NCBI GenBank assembly: GCA_963920575.1
Contig: OY986967.1
Location: forward strand, 256,001 to 320,000
Length of the DNA stretch: 64,000 nt
Direction of reading: 5' to 3'
Origin: Narthecium ossifragum
Lineage: Eukaryota > Streptophyta > Magnoliopsida > Dioscoreales > Nartheciaceae
Part shown: piece after piece, positions 38,101 through 51,752 of the stretch
Layout of the letters: each line of letters begins with the position of its first letter
Position numbering within the stretch: position 1 is the stretch's first letter
Position numbers and translations under genes: made by a program
Notes under the pieces: generated by a model
The model's input: the letters and a program-made list of their open reading frames with translations, nothing else
Database searches by the model: none
What the model was told of the DNA's origin: nothing

Positions 38101-40666
38101 CAGGTGCCAAGTGAAAGGAAGGGGGGGGGGGGTGGGGTGGGGTGGTTCAGATGGCCGCTAATGACATGGCTAGTTTGTTGCGCCTTTAGTTGATAGATTG
38201 TCAGAGTTCTGTTTGATGAACATCTTATTGCACATATACTGACTTGTAGAAATTTTGGGCAGTGTGAAGATCTTAAATGGATCTTATGTACAATGTCTGG
38301 TATTTTTTTTTGGGGGGGTTTATTCTGCAATGACATGCCAGAAAGGGGAGAGCCCAACGGATAATCTTGATCTGATAGCATGTTGTACACGGGCCATATG
38401 TGTAGATTTCATGGATTGAAGGTGTTGCTTAATGTTCTGACATTTGTATACAGCGATGAAACTTCTATCTCATCAGTTACTCTCATCCGATGGCTTTCTA
38501 CATAGTCTTGCCCTTGGTTCATTTTCCAATATAAGTGCATTTTTTCTATCAATTTATGAAAGGATTTAGTACTGTTTCATTAAGATGACTTGTTTTAATA
38601 TGTCGCTTCTATTCGTTTTCTTTCATGCTGCTGTCCATGAAATCAGGATGATTACACTTCTTGTGGATTGTTTTGACCATGCTGTCAAGCGTGGATACCC
38701 ATACTCCAACATCCAAATTTTTGTCCTTTTAAATATTGAGTTCCTCCATTTGTTGTTCCAGTCATTGGTTGAATTCCTGTTGTTCTAATTTCTTTTGGTT
38801 TTGACATAAATTTGCCACAATCCGCAGGAATCAGATCTCGAGGAAATTACAGTGTATAGATTTGCTCTTACTATTGGTGCAAAAATCATTTTTCTGCCAG
38901 AGCCCTCTGTACGATCTATCCCTTTGAAGGAGGTAAATATCTGGGTTCTTAGGTGTTGATCGATTTTTTTTAGTTTTTTGAATTCAAAACTGTAGCTGCT
39001 GATATCAATGAATCAATTGAGAATCCTAAGGGCCCGATTCTAGTGCTGTCTGCAACAAGAGTACTAGGTAGGAGGGTGTTACTTCTAACATGTAAACAGA
39101 CCCTCAAAGGAAGGGATTGGCCAATAGTTTATTTGGGATTGGGAAATTCTGCCTTTCCCATTGCCCCTGCTAAGTTTCCCCTTGAGTTTTTTATTTTTTT
39201 TTATTTTGATAGAGTTTAGTTCATTTCACAGTTTACATGTGCTTCAGTGGGTTGCTGGCTGAAAAGTTCCAAAAGCCACTCTGAATAAGCATGGGTATTT
39301 TGGGTGCAAACTTATTAAAGTTGACTTTCTTCCCCTTCTTTCTCACCCACTTATTCTTCTTAATCTTCTTCCTTTACCAAACTTTTTCATTTTCCTTTTG
39401 CTCTTATTTATCTTCATCCTCTTTGTTTTCTTCCTCTCTTTTTCTTTTTCCTCTGCATGGTCGCTTGAGGGTTGTGTGGGGCCCCCAGGGTGGGGCCAGC
39501 TAGCGCAGAGGCCTTTGGGGGGGGGGGGGGGTATGCGGGCACCACGGGAGGCCGGGCGAGTGGCAGACGTGTGGGCGGCGTGAAGGGCGTCCTGCCATGT
39601 CTTGACCTGTGTGGTGGCGCGCGCGACGCGGCAAGGAGGGTGTGCAGGGGGTGTTTAGGAGCGATGGGAGGCGGGCACCGCGCGTACACGATCTTATTCT
39701 GCAAAAAAATTCATTATGCGGAGCGAATTAACGTGTAGACAAACTTTTGTTGAAGGAATTTATGCAACATATGATTGTCCAATAGGTTAATCTATGATGA
39801 ATTATGCTGATATTTGATTATCAAATAGTTGACTTCTACTTTTCAAATGGACATCGCATTTGCATGTGTGAAGAGGACACTAAGGGTTTTTTGTGCAATA
39901 AAAAACTATTAAAAAAGAGCTCTCTACATTACTTATTTTTCTTGTAACAATCCAATATTTTGCTACAATAGCTCTCTACTTTGAGCCTTCTTTTCTGCCT
40001 TTTTTTTTTAATTTCTTGACTCTATCTTATTTCTTTGAACTACAATGCCTCTTGAATTGATTTGTTCGCAATTAGTAGGATTAAAGGTGTTCATTCAGTT
40101 GAAGGCCAAAAGTACTTTAGTCATTAGAGATAACTATTTCAATGACTAGAGTTGAATGCTTGAAAAGATTGCTCAATTACTTGTTCTCCTGCAATTTTTT
40201 ATTTGATGAACATTGTTGATGATTTTGTGATTGGCACATTTGCTTTCTGGAACCTTTTTTTTTGGTTTTATATTCCATATGAGCCCTGTTCGAACAATAT
40301 TTACTAATGCAACTACCACCAGGGGGGACTTATCGACTTGAAAATCAATTGTGACAAGCTTTGGATTCTTAAAGAAGATGAATCGGGGTTTTATGATCTA
40401 TTGCAAATTGATCGCGAAGTGTAAGTCTTATTACGTGGTTAATGGGCTCCATGTTTGCTTTAATTACATTGCGCAAAAAGCTGAATTCCTTGGGATGAAG
40501 TCTAACTTGTTCTTTCACATTCACAAGTCATCAACTGGCGCTGTTTAGTTGACTGACAAATACCCGGTGCTCTGCAGCCTATCTCCTTGTGTTATAGTAA
40601 TAGATGCGTTCAATCTAAGTTGTTCAAGCTATAATACTTTAGAGGATTAATCATAATGACTCCTCA

Positions 40667-40706
<40 letters not shown>

Positions 40707-43700
40707 CTACTGTTGTTAGCTATAAGCCATTAAGGGTTGAGTCAAATTTCTACCACAGATGTAATATCTATGTATCTTGAAATCCATTGTCGGTATTCCA
40801 ATGCAAAATATTGGCTTGAATGACATGTTGGTACTGAACTCGAGTGTTAGGCATTGATTTTCTACGTCAGAATTTGAAGTTGGTATGGTTGTTGTTGTTT
40901 ACCAAGTTTTGGTACTATTTCCAAGAACAAAGATAACATTCATTCCTTTGGCCTTGCTTTCCTGAACAGTTCAGCTTTATGTTGGAAGCAAAGGAAGCTT
41001 GTACTGTATTCATGGGGGCATGTTTCCCTAATTTTGTCGCAAATGATCTTTTATATGTCTTGCCATGCCAGCTTACCACTACTCCTATGCCGCCCCTACC
41101 GCGTAGACCACCACCTTAATCAGTTCCCTTTCTAAATAGCCAAATGATGCTTGGCACTATTCTTGTGACAATACAAATGACTATATGTCTTGAAATCATT
41201 ACAGCATAGCGCGTCATTAAGAATTGGTTGTTTTAAATTCACCATGGGGTATTTCGATCAAGGTGCATCATTGATTGCCATGGGGATGTGAATGAAAGTG
41301 CCCACATGTTTAAAGAAGTTAATTGTTCGAGAGATTTAAATCTTTGAAGACTTGCAAAAGGTTTCTTAATGTTTTCTTTTAGCACATGATGTCATTGCAA
41401 TATAAGGGTCACTAACATGGGATATTAGAATAAACTGAATAATTTGATTATATCCGTGTTGCAGCTGGTAAAGCCAGAAGTGTTACTGTCCCCTTAGAGC
41501 TCAGCCCATTACCTGCATCATCTCTATATGTGAATTTCAAATTGTTTTCAGATAGAGTTTGAATGATAAAATTTTTTACAAGTGATGAACTATATAAATG
41601 GAATTAAATGAGGTCAGGAACACCAACAAATAGTGGCATCTTTTGAATTTTTTTTCACAAGCCTTGGCTAATTGTTGATCACAGCCTTGAGGCTTTGACT
41701 ATTTAGGCCATAACTGGGGAACAGGGTTAACAGCTTGAGGGTACTCTCTTACTGTTATTTTTTATACACATATATTGCAACGTCTGATAACCCTAAGTGC
41801 CACCAAAATCCCTACTGATGGTACAACGCTACTGAGTTTCTAATGTTTCTATGTTTCTAGGGCCCATGAAATCCTAGTAGTTTCTATGTGGTTCATGGAG
41901 ATGCAGTGTGTCTTGTTGGTTGTAGTTGCTTATTTTCTGATTTATTGTAGTTGCTCTTTCTTGTCTTTAAAATTGTTTTCCTTAATGACAGTTAGAAAAA
42001 GACCTTAAGAGTCAATCTGCCAATCGTTTCCAGGAACCGTGTATCTACTTATTGTTTACAAGAAGACTCCATTGCTGATAAGCTGTTCCAAAGTTCTGAG
42101 CACACGTTAGCTGATCTAATATGGGCCAACAGTTCCATATTTTCTTCAATGAAGGTGCATTTGTATTTCTAAAAGTTCTGTTATTTTTTCTGCTTCTAAA
42201 TTTTAAGCATTTAGTTTAGCGTTATATGTCATATTCTTGACATGTGCCACTTTTAAGTGGTTTTGAAACTAAAGCAATTCTTTCCGCTTCGTGTCGTACT
42301 GACTCTGCTTGTTTCCTTTCTGATCGTCTGCTTTCTATTAGGCATCATGTGCCATATGCTATGGATATAATTTTTAGAATGCTTGTCGGTCTCCATTTCA
42401 AATCACGTACCTTCCATTGCCTTATATAGATAGCGTAAGCTGAAATAGATTCAGGAAGCATCTATTTGGAAGGGCTTGAAACCGCGATAGGTGGCGCTAT
42501 AAGCATGCACAGAATAATTCTATATTGTGCATTAGGGATTATGTACCAAGGTGGTGCCTTGTCTAACTTCAAGAATGCATGTCATTTTAGGACCAGAGCG
42601 CCTATTTTGTCTCGGCTGTATTTTTGCGGAGGTTGCTCCAACCAGGAGTTTATCAGAATGCGGCTCTACGGGCAACGATAGTGGATCACAAGAAATACTT
42701 GTCTGATCATGAGTTCCAATCACTTAGTGTCTCTGGATTAAAAAAAGAAATTTTTGCTGTAATCGAAGGAGAGGTAACTTGTCGCCGTTAAAGATTCTTA
42801 TCTAGTTCTCTGTTTTTTTTTTTGCTTGTTTGTTGGTAATATGTAATTTTCTTTTCAGCGTCAGGGAGTTGCTGTAAATTCAAGTTCCATGGTTCACTAT
42901 TGGAAAAACTTTTGTGCGCATTACTTTCTCTACTGGTGTCACAACAGTTTACCACTGGGGCTGCTTCTTGATTTCTCGAATAATATAGTTGGTTTAATCA
43001 GGAAAAGCTCAATTTCTTTATTTCGTCCTTTGGAAAGTATCGAGCAGCTTATCTATGGTTGGAATCTCTAATGTAGCATCCAAATTTTTGGCTTTAATAA
43101 TTTAGTAGGTATGGTAACTGTTATATCAGAATCTTATCTCTTTACATTCATCTTTCAGGTTCTTCTGATGACTTTCATGATTTGAGACAATCAGGCTCAA
43201 TTTTGCCAGATAATGACCTCGACTGTGAAATCCTATTTGAACTGCTTAGGTGCATGAGTAATATTAGTAACCAGTTGGGCAGAGCTGCCGCTGCTTTGTA
43301 TTATGAATCTCTCGTTTGTCCTATAATCTCATCTGAAGATGTCATAGTTCACTTGCTGAAAATATTGGAAACTGGATACGGTCCATCATTGCCATTATCC
43401 CTTGGATCTCAAGTTGGAAATGATATCGCTTGGGGAAAGAAGCAAGCAGCTCACAAAAGCCAAAGGAAGTTTTCAGTGGACATGTTGGTATCTCTTCATG
43501 CTCTGCACTGTAAAGCTTCTACCTGGTCTAGAATTTTGGATGTCGTAGAGAAGTACCTGAAGTATCTGAATCCACATAAAAGTGAAGAAATGATTGACTT
43601 GAGGCCTTTATGCAATATAAATTCTACCTTGTTGGTTCAGGCAACTACACAAGTTGCCATAGCGATGTTTGAGTCTGCCTTTGATGTACTCCTGCTTCTT

Positions 43701-46700
43701 GGATACTTGGTCAATATTGGTGGGCAGGTATTTCTTTTGTGCTTCTTGGATACTTAGATGGTTCTTCTTTCTAATCCTTAGTGGAATCTGTATCTTTGGA
43801 GTTTTACTGATGTAAAAGAGCCCAGTTTATATGATTAAACTCTCAGAGAAAAAAGTCACAGCAGCATCCTCCTTACCCTAAAGACACCGTTAAAACTTAT
43901 TTACAAGAATGAAAAGGTAGAACAGTATGTCACAACTCACAAAGATCTCTTAATGTCAAACTTCAGTTTGATTTGCGGGGATTCTGGAATTATATATTCG
44001 TGACTCTTGGTCTTCATCTTTGTTTTCTTTTAGCTCATGGTCTTTCTTATTGTTCTCGCATGGCTACTTTTAGTGTTTTACATTTTTAAGTCTAAAGTTT
44101 AACTTTGATGTTACTTAGTGCTACCACTTAATGTTGCATCTCATCCTTCAGTATACAGTTGCAGAACCAACACATCAGCTTACGTAGTTAGTGAATTGCT
44201 TGCATATGTATATTGAGATGAGTCCTACAATATGCAGTTCAATCTTGGTTAGCTTGAGATGTAATCTTAATAATAAAAAAGTGAAATAATTTGTTGGTAT
44301 ATTTTTCACGTATCTTTCTCTTGCTGTTTAACTTTTCTTTATATATTTTGTCTACTTGTATGTTTTGTAATTTGTATATCATGCTTCTCTTTTGTTCTTT
44401 GGAAACTTTTGTGCTAATCTCACTGACAAAATTGGTAGTATAGTGGGTTTACTATATTGAGTTTTCCCCCCTCTTCTCTAGTTTGAGGTTTCAAGACTTC
44501 AAGTCTTGTGATCACTGATTTAATCTGAATAATGATCTGGTTATCTATGGGCACAGCAGTCTTCACATTAAGTGGCTTTGCAGGTGTCTATGATGCAGTC
44601 TGATCTAGCCCGGGTAAAAGTTAAGCTGATTCCAATGATTCAAGATATACTCACAAAGTGGCTTATAATTCATTTTCTGGGAAGCACACCATCAGCAGCA
44701 CCAGTTGTGGATGACTTCAGCTCTCGTCTTTCTTCTCTGCATATAGGTAAATTTCTTTGCTGCAAGGAACCTGGTTTGTTAATGTTCCTTAATTCCTCAA
44801 CTGTATATGCGCTCTTGTCATTCTTCGCTTACAGTTGCTAATGCTATATTTCCACTGATGCCACACGTTCTATCCACCATTATTAATTGTCTGTTTGCCG
44901 TTGACTGTTGTTAAGTTCTCCACTTAACAATCATTATTCTTTTCCCATCAGTGCATTGTTTATTGCCTGCCTCTTAGGAGTAATATGGTTTGCCGTGAAT
45001 CCTGAATCCACAAGAAACCATAGTAAATTGGTCAATTCAGAGTTTTTTTTTATTTCCCTCTATAATGTGAGCGACTTATAATTTCATGACTGCATATTCA
45101 TGAGGTAATCAGCAACTTGATCATTATGTTCATTAGTGGTTGCATCCGTCCTTTGTGCAGGGGCCGAGTTCTACATCTGACTGGTTACTTTTTTTCATAA
45201 TTTCTTGTCTTGTTTGTTCATGTATTAGATAATAAAGCTGACAAAATGTCTTGGGATGGAAAGCTTGGCTCATCAGATTTTACGTTGGCTTCTTTACTTG
45301 ATTTCCCAAGGTCGTTTGATGGTCAGGACTTTCACTCTTCAACATCTTTTCCTGACTCGAGCAAATTTATTTACGCAATACGGAAGTTTAGCTCTTCGAT
45401 TTTGTGGGGCAGAACTGGTAAAGAGTCTATTTTTCCCTCTGGCCCCACAACTAAGCTTGCTTCTCATCTACTTCAGCATGGCCAGTATGAAGCTGCTGAG
45501 GTAACATCCTCTGTTTTCTTTCTATGATTTTTTGTTTTTTTTTCCTTCTAGGGGTTGCTTTGTTTTTTATACATGTAAAAGACAAGAAGCATTCAGTTTG
45601 AAACTGCCGAATCCGCTAATCTTGTTCTTTTCTTTGTCAAGAATTTGTTTCTTATTATAGATGCCTATTTAAGTAAGAGGAGGTCATCCTCGAGTGCTCA
45701 GAATACTGATAGTGATTGGAGTCTACGGCTTCATCTTCTGGGGTTCTGCTTTCTTGTCCGGGCTCATAGCGAACTTCGTGGAGTTCTGAAAGACCAGAAA
45801 ATTCGTGAAGCTGTGCGTTGTTTCTTTAGGTGCACATTTCCTACTCACTGTGGATTTCTTATTTGTTGTCACATCTTAGGTGAAAGAAACCTTCATATTT
45901 GTATACAACATCTGCTGATTTTGGTGTTTCTTTTACAATATGGTTAATGGAATTATGAAATCTTCATTTTGTCATTTGCTGAACTTTCTCGCTTGTATTG
46001 TGCTTCCATGGTAGTTACCTTGTTAGGTTATATATCCGGTGGTAAGGTCACCAATAGAACTTTGCGCTTAATTGTATATGACATCCATATGCAACAAAAT
46101 GTCTAGTAGAAGAGGTATGTGAAGCTCAAAGAAGCATTTCATTTCTTATTCTTTGTTTGACATTTCCATAAAAAGTGTATTTCCATCCCATCTGAGTTCA
46201 TGAGCAGGAGTTTGGGTACCAAAATGAGGTGTGACTTATGCTGGATGTTCTGTTTCACTGTAACTGATGGTGGTCATGCTGTTTCACTTTATAGTGGAAT
46301 TTGAATTTAACTTAATATATACAGATGTACCTAATCATGGAATTAAATCCATCTTTTGAGCAGATAAATTCTCTTTTGCAAACTCTTCCATGATTTTTTG
46401 TATGTCATAGGATTTATCAAATACCTAGTTCTGCTGTTTCCTGTACGTTAGTACCTTTTTCTTTAGATCGTTAAACATTACTCCCTCTCTCTCTAAGTCA
46501 CAAGAAAAATATGTTCTTTACTCAAAAGTTGCAAAAAGATCTGATATGCTGCCTCTTTTGAAATGCAGAGCTGCAGCTAGACAAGGTGTCTCGCAATCTC
46601 TGCAAAATGCCTCTTTCCAGGCTGGCTTTGTTTGCCCTGGTAGCTTGATCTTTTCTAAATATTATCATGTTTAGCGGACATATAGCCAGGAGTTTTCCTA

Positions 46701-49700
46701 TATGTTTCCTTTTTTTCAGGTGAATTTGAATCTGAGGCAGCATGGAGGCTTCATTACTACCAGTGGGTGATGCAGATTTTTGAACAGTATGCTATGAGTG
46801 AAGCTGCTTGCCAGTTTGCTTTAGCTGCCCTTGAACAAGTAGATGTAGTTCTTGATCAGAAGGATGCCAATGATCATAGTTACCTTTCTGAGCCTGCAAT
46901 TACCATCCAAGGCCGGCTGTGGGCAAATGTCTTCAAATTCACGCTAGATGTCAAGCACTATAGAGATGCATATTGTGCGATCATTTCAAATCCAGATGAA
47001 GATAGCAAAAATATCTGCCTGAGGCGTTTTATCAATGTACTTTGTGAACTCGGTGCAACGAAGGTTAGTCTGGTTTCACAAACGTGGCGAGGAATCCATT
47101 TAGCTATACTTGTATCCAAACTTGTAGTTCCAATGTGTAACATTGAGCTTGTCCACATAGATAGGCATGTCGCACATAGCCCTAGTGGACATATAGAAGT
47201 CATTTGTGGCATTTTGCTTTTCAGTAAACAGCTGCCTTCTCTATTGAACAAGTGGAATTTGTTTGAGGCAATTCTCCTGTAACCTCTGCATGTTTTGAAA
47301 TATCATGTGTAGTTTATTGGCAATGCCATACTCTATTCTATTCAATGTTCCTTATTTCTTCTGCATATGTAGAATACAATATTAATGATTTCTAATCACG
47401 TTCTGATCCATGCAGGTTCTTTGTGATGGTACGCTACCATTTGTAGGATTAGTGGAAAAGGTAGAGCAAGAGCTGGCGTGGAAGGTGTCTTCTTGTTCTG
47501 ACATCCTCAAAATGATGTTTTCCCCCCTATTTGAGCATGCATGCATTTTCTTATTTTGAATTTTTTTTAACTGAACAGGCTGAGCGCGCAGATATTTCTG
47601 CAAAACCAAATTTCTATAGACTTCTATATGCTTTTGAAGCATATCGGAGCAATTGGAGGACAGCAGCTAGCTATATGTATCGTTATTCTGAGAGGTTGAG
47701 GAAAGAACCAGCCCTGCACATTTGTTCAGCATTGCAAGAGAGGCTATGTGGATTGTCTATCGCAATTAATGCCTTGGAACTTGTTGATCCGGCTCATGCT
47801 TGGATCGACTCTCGGCCCGATAAATGTTTTTGCATTGATCAAGATTCACCAAATAAAAGGGCTCGGAAGCTCCTGGCAGATAGCAGTAAGTGTTAGAAAG
47901 TTACATTATAAAAATAAAGGATTCCCGAGCCGACCGGCACCTTTGGTGCCGGCCGAAAAGTATCGTGCCGGTGGGCCAGCGGCACCGACTTTGCCCCCGG
48001 CACTGGCACACACCGGCACCTCCGGTCCGTGCCAGTCGGCAACGGGGTGGTGCCGGTCGGTGTCGGTCGGCCAACTGGGTTATAAGATGGAGAAGAGAGG
48101 TAACGGGGTGGTGCTGTGCCGGGCCGTGCCGGACTGTGCCGGACCATGCCGGTGGCCAGTTCCGAGCCGGCCAAGGACAATCCTTGATCAAAAATTTTCA
48201 TTTTTTTCTTCTTATGTTTTAACCTTATAGGAAGAGGATTGCCTTCTGTGCTCTCCTAAGTTTTAACTAGAGGAAACTGTCTCTTGCAGCTGCCTTAAAT
48301 GATACTCAGTCTTGGAGGCAGCAGTATCATGTTGATATTGAGATGCTGGAAAAGGAGTATGTGCTAACATCAGCACACTATCTGATCGCTCTTTCTAATA
48401 AAAATAGTAGATATCCAGGTAAGAGGCTTCTATGGAATTTCTTCTCTCTTTGGAAGCATAAATAATGTCTCATTGGACACTACATTTAGTTACCCTAATT
48501 GCTGGAAGGGTGAACCAAACTTTTATTGTTGAGTGTCTTAATCGTTCTTCACAGGGGATCAAGAACTTGCAAACTTGGTGGATATTCTGGTTCAGGATAA
48601 TTTATACGACATGGCATTTACAGTAATACTTAAGTTTTGGAAGGATTCTGCCATGAAAAGGTATGTGCCATTATGTCTTTCTATGGATGAACAATCTTTT
48701 ATGTGGATGTTGATGCGTGTATCAAATTTATCCAGGGAGCTTGAACGAGCCTTTGTTGTGATGTCACAGAAATGTTGTCCTGATAGAGTTGGCCTCTCTT
48801 TTGTAGGGTAAGCTCAAGTGTTAGTTTCACTTGGTTTTGTTTCTCAGTTTCATTTGACGTGTCATTCTTGCTGAATGATTTAGTTTCTGACCGCAACTTT
48901 CTGAAGCGGTGGTGCTTTTTCTGAATTGCTGAAATTTATTTTCTAGGAGCAATTTGAAAAGTCAGAGTCTTCTCTTACCATCTTCTGGGGAGGAAACATA
49001 TGCTAATGACAAAGTTAGTGCTAGCTTATTGACTCAACAGTGTAAAGGAAGCAACCAATGGGAGACACTTGAGCTCTATCTTGTATGTACTAAGCGCTTT
49101 TCGTGTGGAAGCTTTCCTTATGTTATCTGTTTACGGTTAATATCCTAATGCTTTTCGTGTCCATAGTTTCTCATTCTGTACCTGTGCTTGTTCTTACAGG
49201 AAAAATATAAAAAGCTGCACCCAAGATTGCCAGTAACTGTTGCTGAAACACTGCTGCATACTGATCCACATATTGAGCTACCTCTCTGGTTGGTTAAAAC
49301 GTTCAAGGTAATTTGGCTGATTTAATCTTGACATACTAATCAAATTTGACTTTAGAATAATGGGTGAGCTGACCACAAAAAACTGCTTTTTTAACCTGTT
49401 TGAGAAAGTTTGCTTTCATGTACTGTCACTTAGTGCGCTGGATGTCACAAAATACAAGGATTAAAAATCATTTTCCCACGGTTCCAAGCCCGCGATTGAT
49501 CATTATCCAAACAAACCTCGATCATAGCATAACCTGTGGCATTCATCTCAAGTACAACATACCAGCGGAAGCAAAAATATCAAGACATTTACAATAAAGG
49601 GCACCTTCGCCAAATTACAACTTGAATACTCAAAACCACAAGGTATTAAGATCAAGATTTGCATGTACATAAAAGCATCATTGAATAAGGATCAGAGTAC

Positions 49701-51138
49701 AAGAGAAGAAGGGTACATAGAATGTCCATATTACTACAACTCTCAATCTTACACTATTACAACAATTTACTCTCTCATAAACCGTAAAAGTTATGTCTTG
49801 TTCTTTGCGGCCGGCCATTTAGCGGCATGCCATGTCCAAAACCTTTGAAGGGACACAAGTACATGCAGCCTGAGTGGGGATGAGCACAAAACCTAGTAGG
49901 AGACTAACACACAACCTACTATACCACATGGCAAACAACTCAAATCTAGTTCATGAAAAACCTTACCACTCTAGACAAATCAAGGAAAGCTTTATGAGCT
50001 ATCTGTCTCCCACAATTGCTGGTACAACGGGTGCGGTCTGAGACTAGCTCATGCATTTGTTGTGGATGATGACCCTACTGAAACACTATAGTCCCTAGCT
50101 TGCTCGCTAGGGGTGTAAATTCAGCTCGAAAATCGCTTGATATCAGCTCGATAATAGCTTTCTTCGATCTGGGCTTGATCTTTTTAGAGCTGATAAGCAG
50201 CTGTGGTCAGCTCAATTGATATCGGCTCGATCTAGCTCGAATATTTAAAATTATGTATGTATGATTTGTTTTTTTACATATTTAAATATTATGATTCGGA
50301 TTTTTATATATTTATTCTAGGAGTTTATATATTTTCTCTACATTTACTAAATATACAGTACAGCGAATAAGAAACTGAGGTCCTTTTTTTTCTTTAAGTA
50401 TATTATTTAGATGTTTTATTGTGTCAGTTGGCCATTTCTGCAATTGACATCCTCTAAAGGGGTCAGAATTCACAGGAGCACTTCCAGGGTCCTAACCATC
50501 CAAACGCATGCATAATCTCATTAAGTAAATATTATAAGATTGAGCATCTCAGTCATTTTTCGACCATTATAGGGGGGTCGGAGGTCAATGTCTTGGGGGA
50601 TGACTGGTCAAGAATCGGATCCGGCAACATTATTCAGACTGTATGTGGACTATGGTAGACATGCTGAAGCAACAAATCTGTTACTGGAGTACATAGATTC
50701 CTTGGCGTCTGTGGTAAAACTCCGCCGTTCACTTTTATTAATGTTCCGTATTCTGTGGTTCTCATGTTTCTGGTCATTTGAATTAATGATTAATGTTTGA
50801 ACAACATTTCAGAGACCAGCTGACATAATCAACCGGAAGAAAATGTCTGCGGTTTGGTTTCCATACATAGCCATAGAAAGGCTTTGGTGCCAACTGGAGG
50901 AACTGCAAATCGGTGGTCACATGGTTGAACAATGTGATAAACTTAAAAGGCTGTTACATGAAGCTTTGGTGAACCATCTAAAACAGGTAGAAGAAGTATC
51001 TCAAGTTTTGAAGATCTTGAATTGCCTAACTTCAATCGTGATCTCTTGTAATTTTACTGTTTTTTGTAGGTAAAGGTGGATTCTGAGGATGCGATCGCTG
51101 CTTCAGATCGAGACACAATGCAGAACCCAGACAGCTAG
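35160..51138 (+). CDS. NUP160: Nuclear pore complex protein NUP160, complete 27-exon gene
   Basis: Scaffold nucleoporin of the Y-shaped (Nup107-160) subcomplex at the nuclear pore, needed for mRNA export; SAR1/NUP160 in Arabidopsis. The N-terminal part (for example ITGRQDGSVICYHL, LLVVHLDGILRAWDL) fits the beta-propeller; the rest is helical. Exons: 35160-35368, 36006-36138, 36215-36479, 36580-36640, 36779-36936, 37568-37656, 38828-38932, 40323-40420, 42034-42154, 42591-42773, 42859-43057, 43159-43727, 44584-44746, 45229-45500, 45642-45829, 46569-46639, 46720-47063, 47416-47484, 47579-47885, 48290-48418, 48555-48660, 48736-48807, 48947-49082, 49200-49307, 50573-50713, 50813-50986, 51070-51138. 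They total 4539 bases (1512 residues), close to the roughly 1500 of the family. The start is the first ATG of the GC-rich first exon. The intron after 36936 has a GC donor; the acceptor at 45642 (AAG) is less usual and chosen for frame and conservation. Confidence 0.93.
39462..39690. other. GC-rich island inside NUP160 intron 7
   Basis: A strongly GC-rich block with a G-run (about 39517-39531) and a GCGCGCGCGACGCG stretch stands out sharply from the AT-rich intron. It is probably an inserted fragment. I found no terminal repeats and no coding motif. Confidence 0.4.
40674..40703. repeat. (TA)n microsatellite in NUP160 intron 8
   Basis: An uninterrupted AT/TA run of about 15 units. Confidence 0.9.
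47925..48185. repeat. GTGCCGG-rich insert in NUP160 intron 19
   Basis: About 260 bases of repeated GTGCCGG, GGCACC and CCGGC motifs in both orientations sit in an otherwise AT-rich intron. The left edge has CCGAGCCGACCGGC and the right CCGAGCCGGCC. It resembles the core of the insert at 61715-61946 in ISA3. Probably a small transposable element; type unknown. Confidence 0.5.
49330..50100 (-). mobile_element. Possible retrotransposon LTR remnant in NUP160 intron 24
   Basis: This intron is about 1.27 kb against mostly 70-1400 bp elsewhere, and its text reads like decayed LTR sequence on the minus strand. Neither border nor primer-binding site was found. Weak call. Confidence 0.25.
50108..50260. 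mobile_element. hAT-type left terminus fragment in NUP160 intron 24
   Basis: TAGGGGTGTAAATTCAGCTC at 50108 is a typical hAT end, followed by several AGCTCGAT and CAGCTCGA repeats. No matching right end is seen before the next exon, so the element is truncated. Right border approximate. Confidence 0.4.
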
Positions 51139-51752
51139 GCTTGGCTTGGGCATTGTTGTATCAACTGTTACCAAGTCCTTTAGTGTGAACTATTCTTCCT
51201 GTTCTCACTATATAAGCAACAAGCAAGATGGACAAACACTGGATTGCACATCTAGCATCAACTTTCTCTTGCATGATGCTAGATGTTCGGTATTCCGAGA
51301 CATGTCTATGCAATCCCATCCCATCTCGCGACAAAAGCTCGCCTCTGTTCTAGGCAACAAACGGAAGGGTAACATTGCGTTGAAATTTATCCGCCACTCA
51401 AGCTGTACAGGTGAGCATTGTGTTATTGCAGATAACAAACATGGAAAGACCGACCGATCAGCATCGTTTCGTATGAGGCTTCAACTACTGGAGGACATGA
51501 GCTTTCTCAGACGGTTAGACAAGTGTATAAGCCTTTCCTTTCCTTTCCTCCATTAGATCTCTTATCACCTTCCCATTTCTCTTTATTTGAGTTGTTCTCA
51601 TGTATTACTAAAACAAAGTTTACATTGTACATTGCCAGTTTCTAGTCATTTGTATTATTATATGAGAAAGTACTCTCGAGTTCTTACAGCAAACTCCTAA
51701 CAGCAGGCTTTAATGGATCTTATATTTAGCTAAGCATGGTATAGAAAGCTCT
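51139..51752. other. Shared 3' flank of NUP160 and the GT64 gene
   Basis: The two genes converge here. The first part is the NUP160 3' UTR, probably to about 51690. An open frame at 51089-51556 overlaps the last NUP160 exon in another frame and has no motif. No other gene. Confidence 0.6.

Noticed and set aside
47748..48230. 160-codon frame continuing past NUP160 exon 19, and open frames on the other strand
   Set aside because: A good GT donor ends the exon at 47885, and the continuation is the GTGCCGG-rich intron insert.
51089..51556. 155-codon plus-strand frame
   Set aside because: It overlaps the last NUP160 exon in another frame and then lies in the 3' UTR; no motif.
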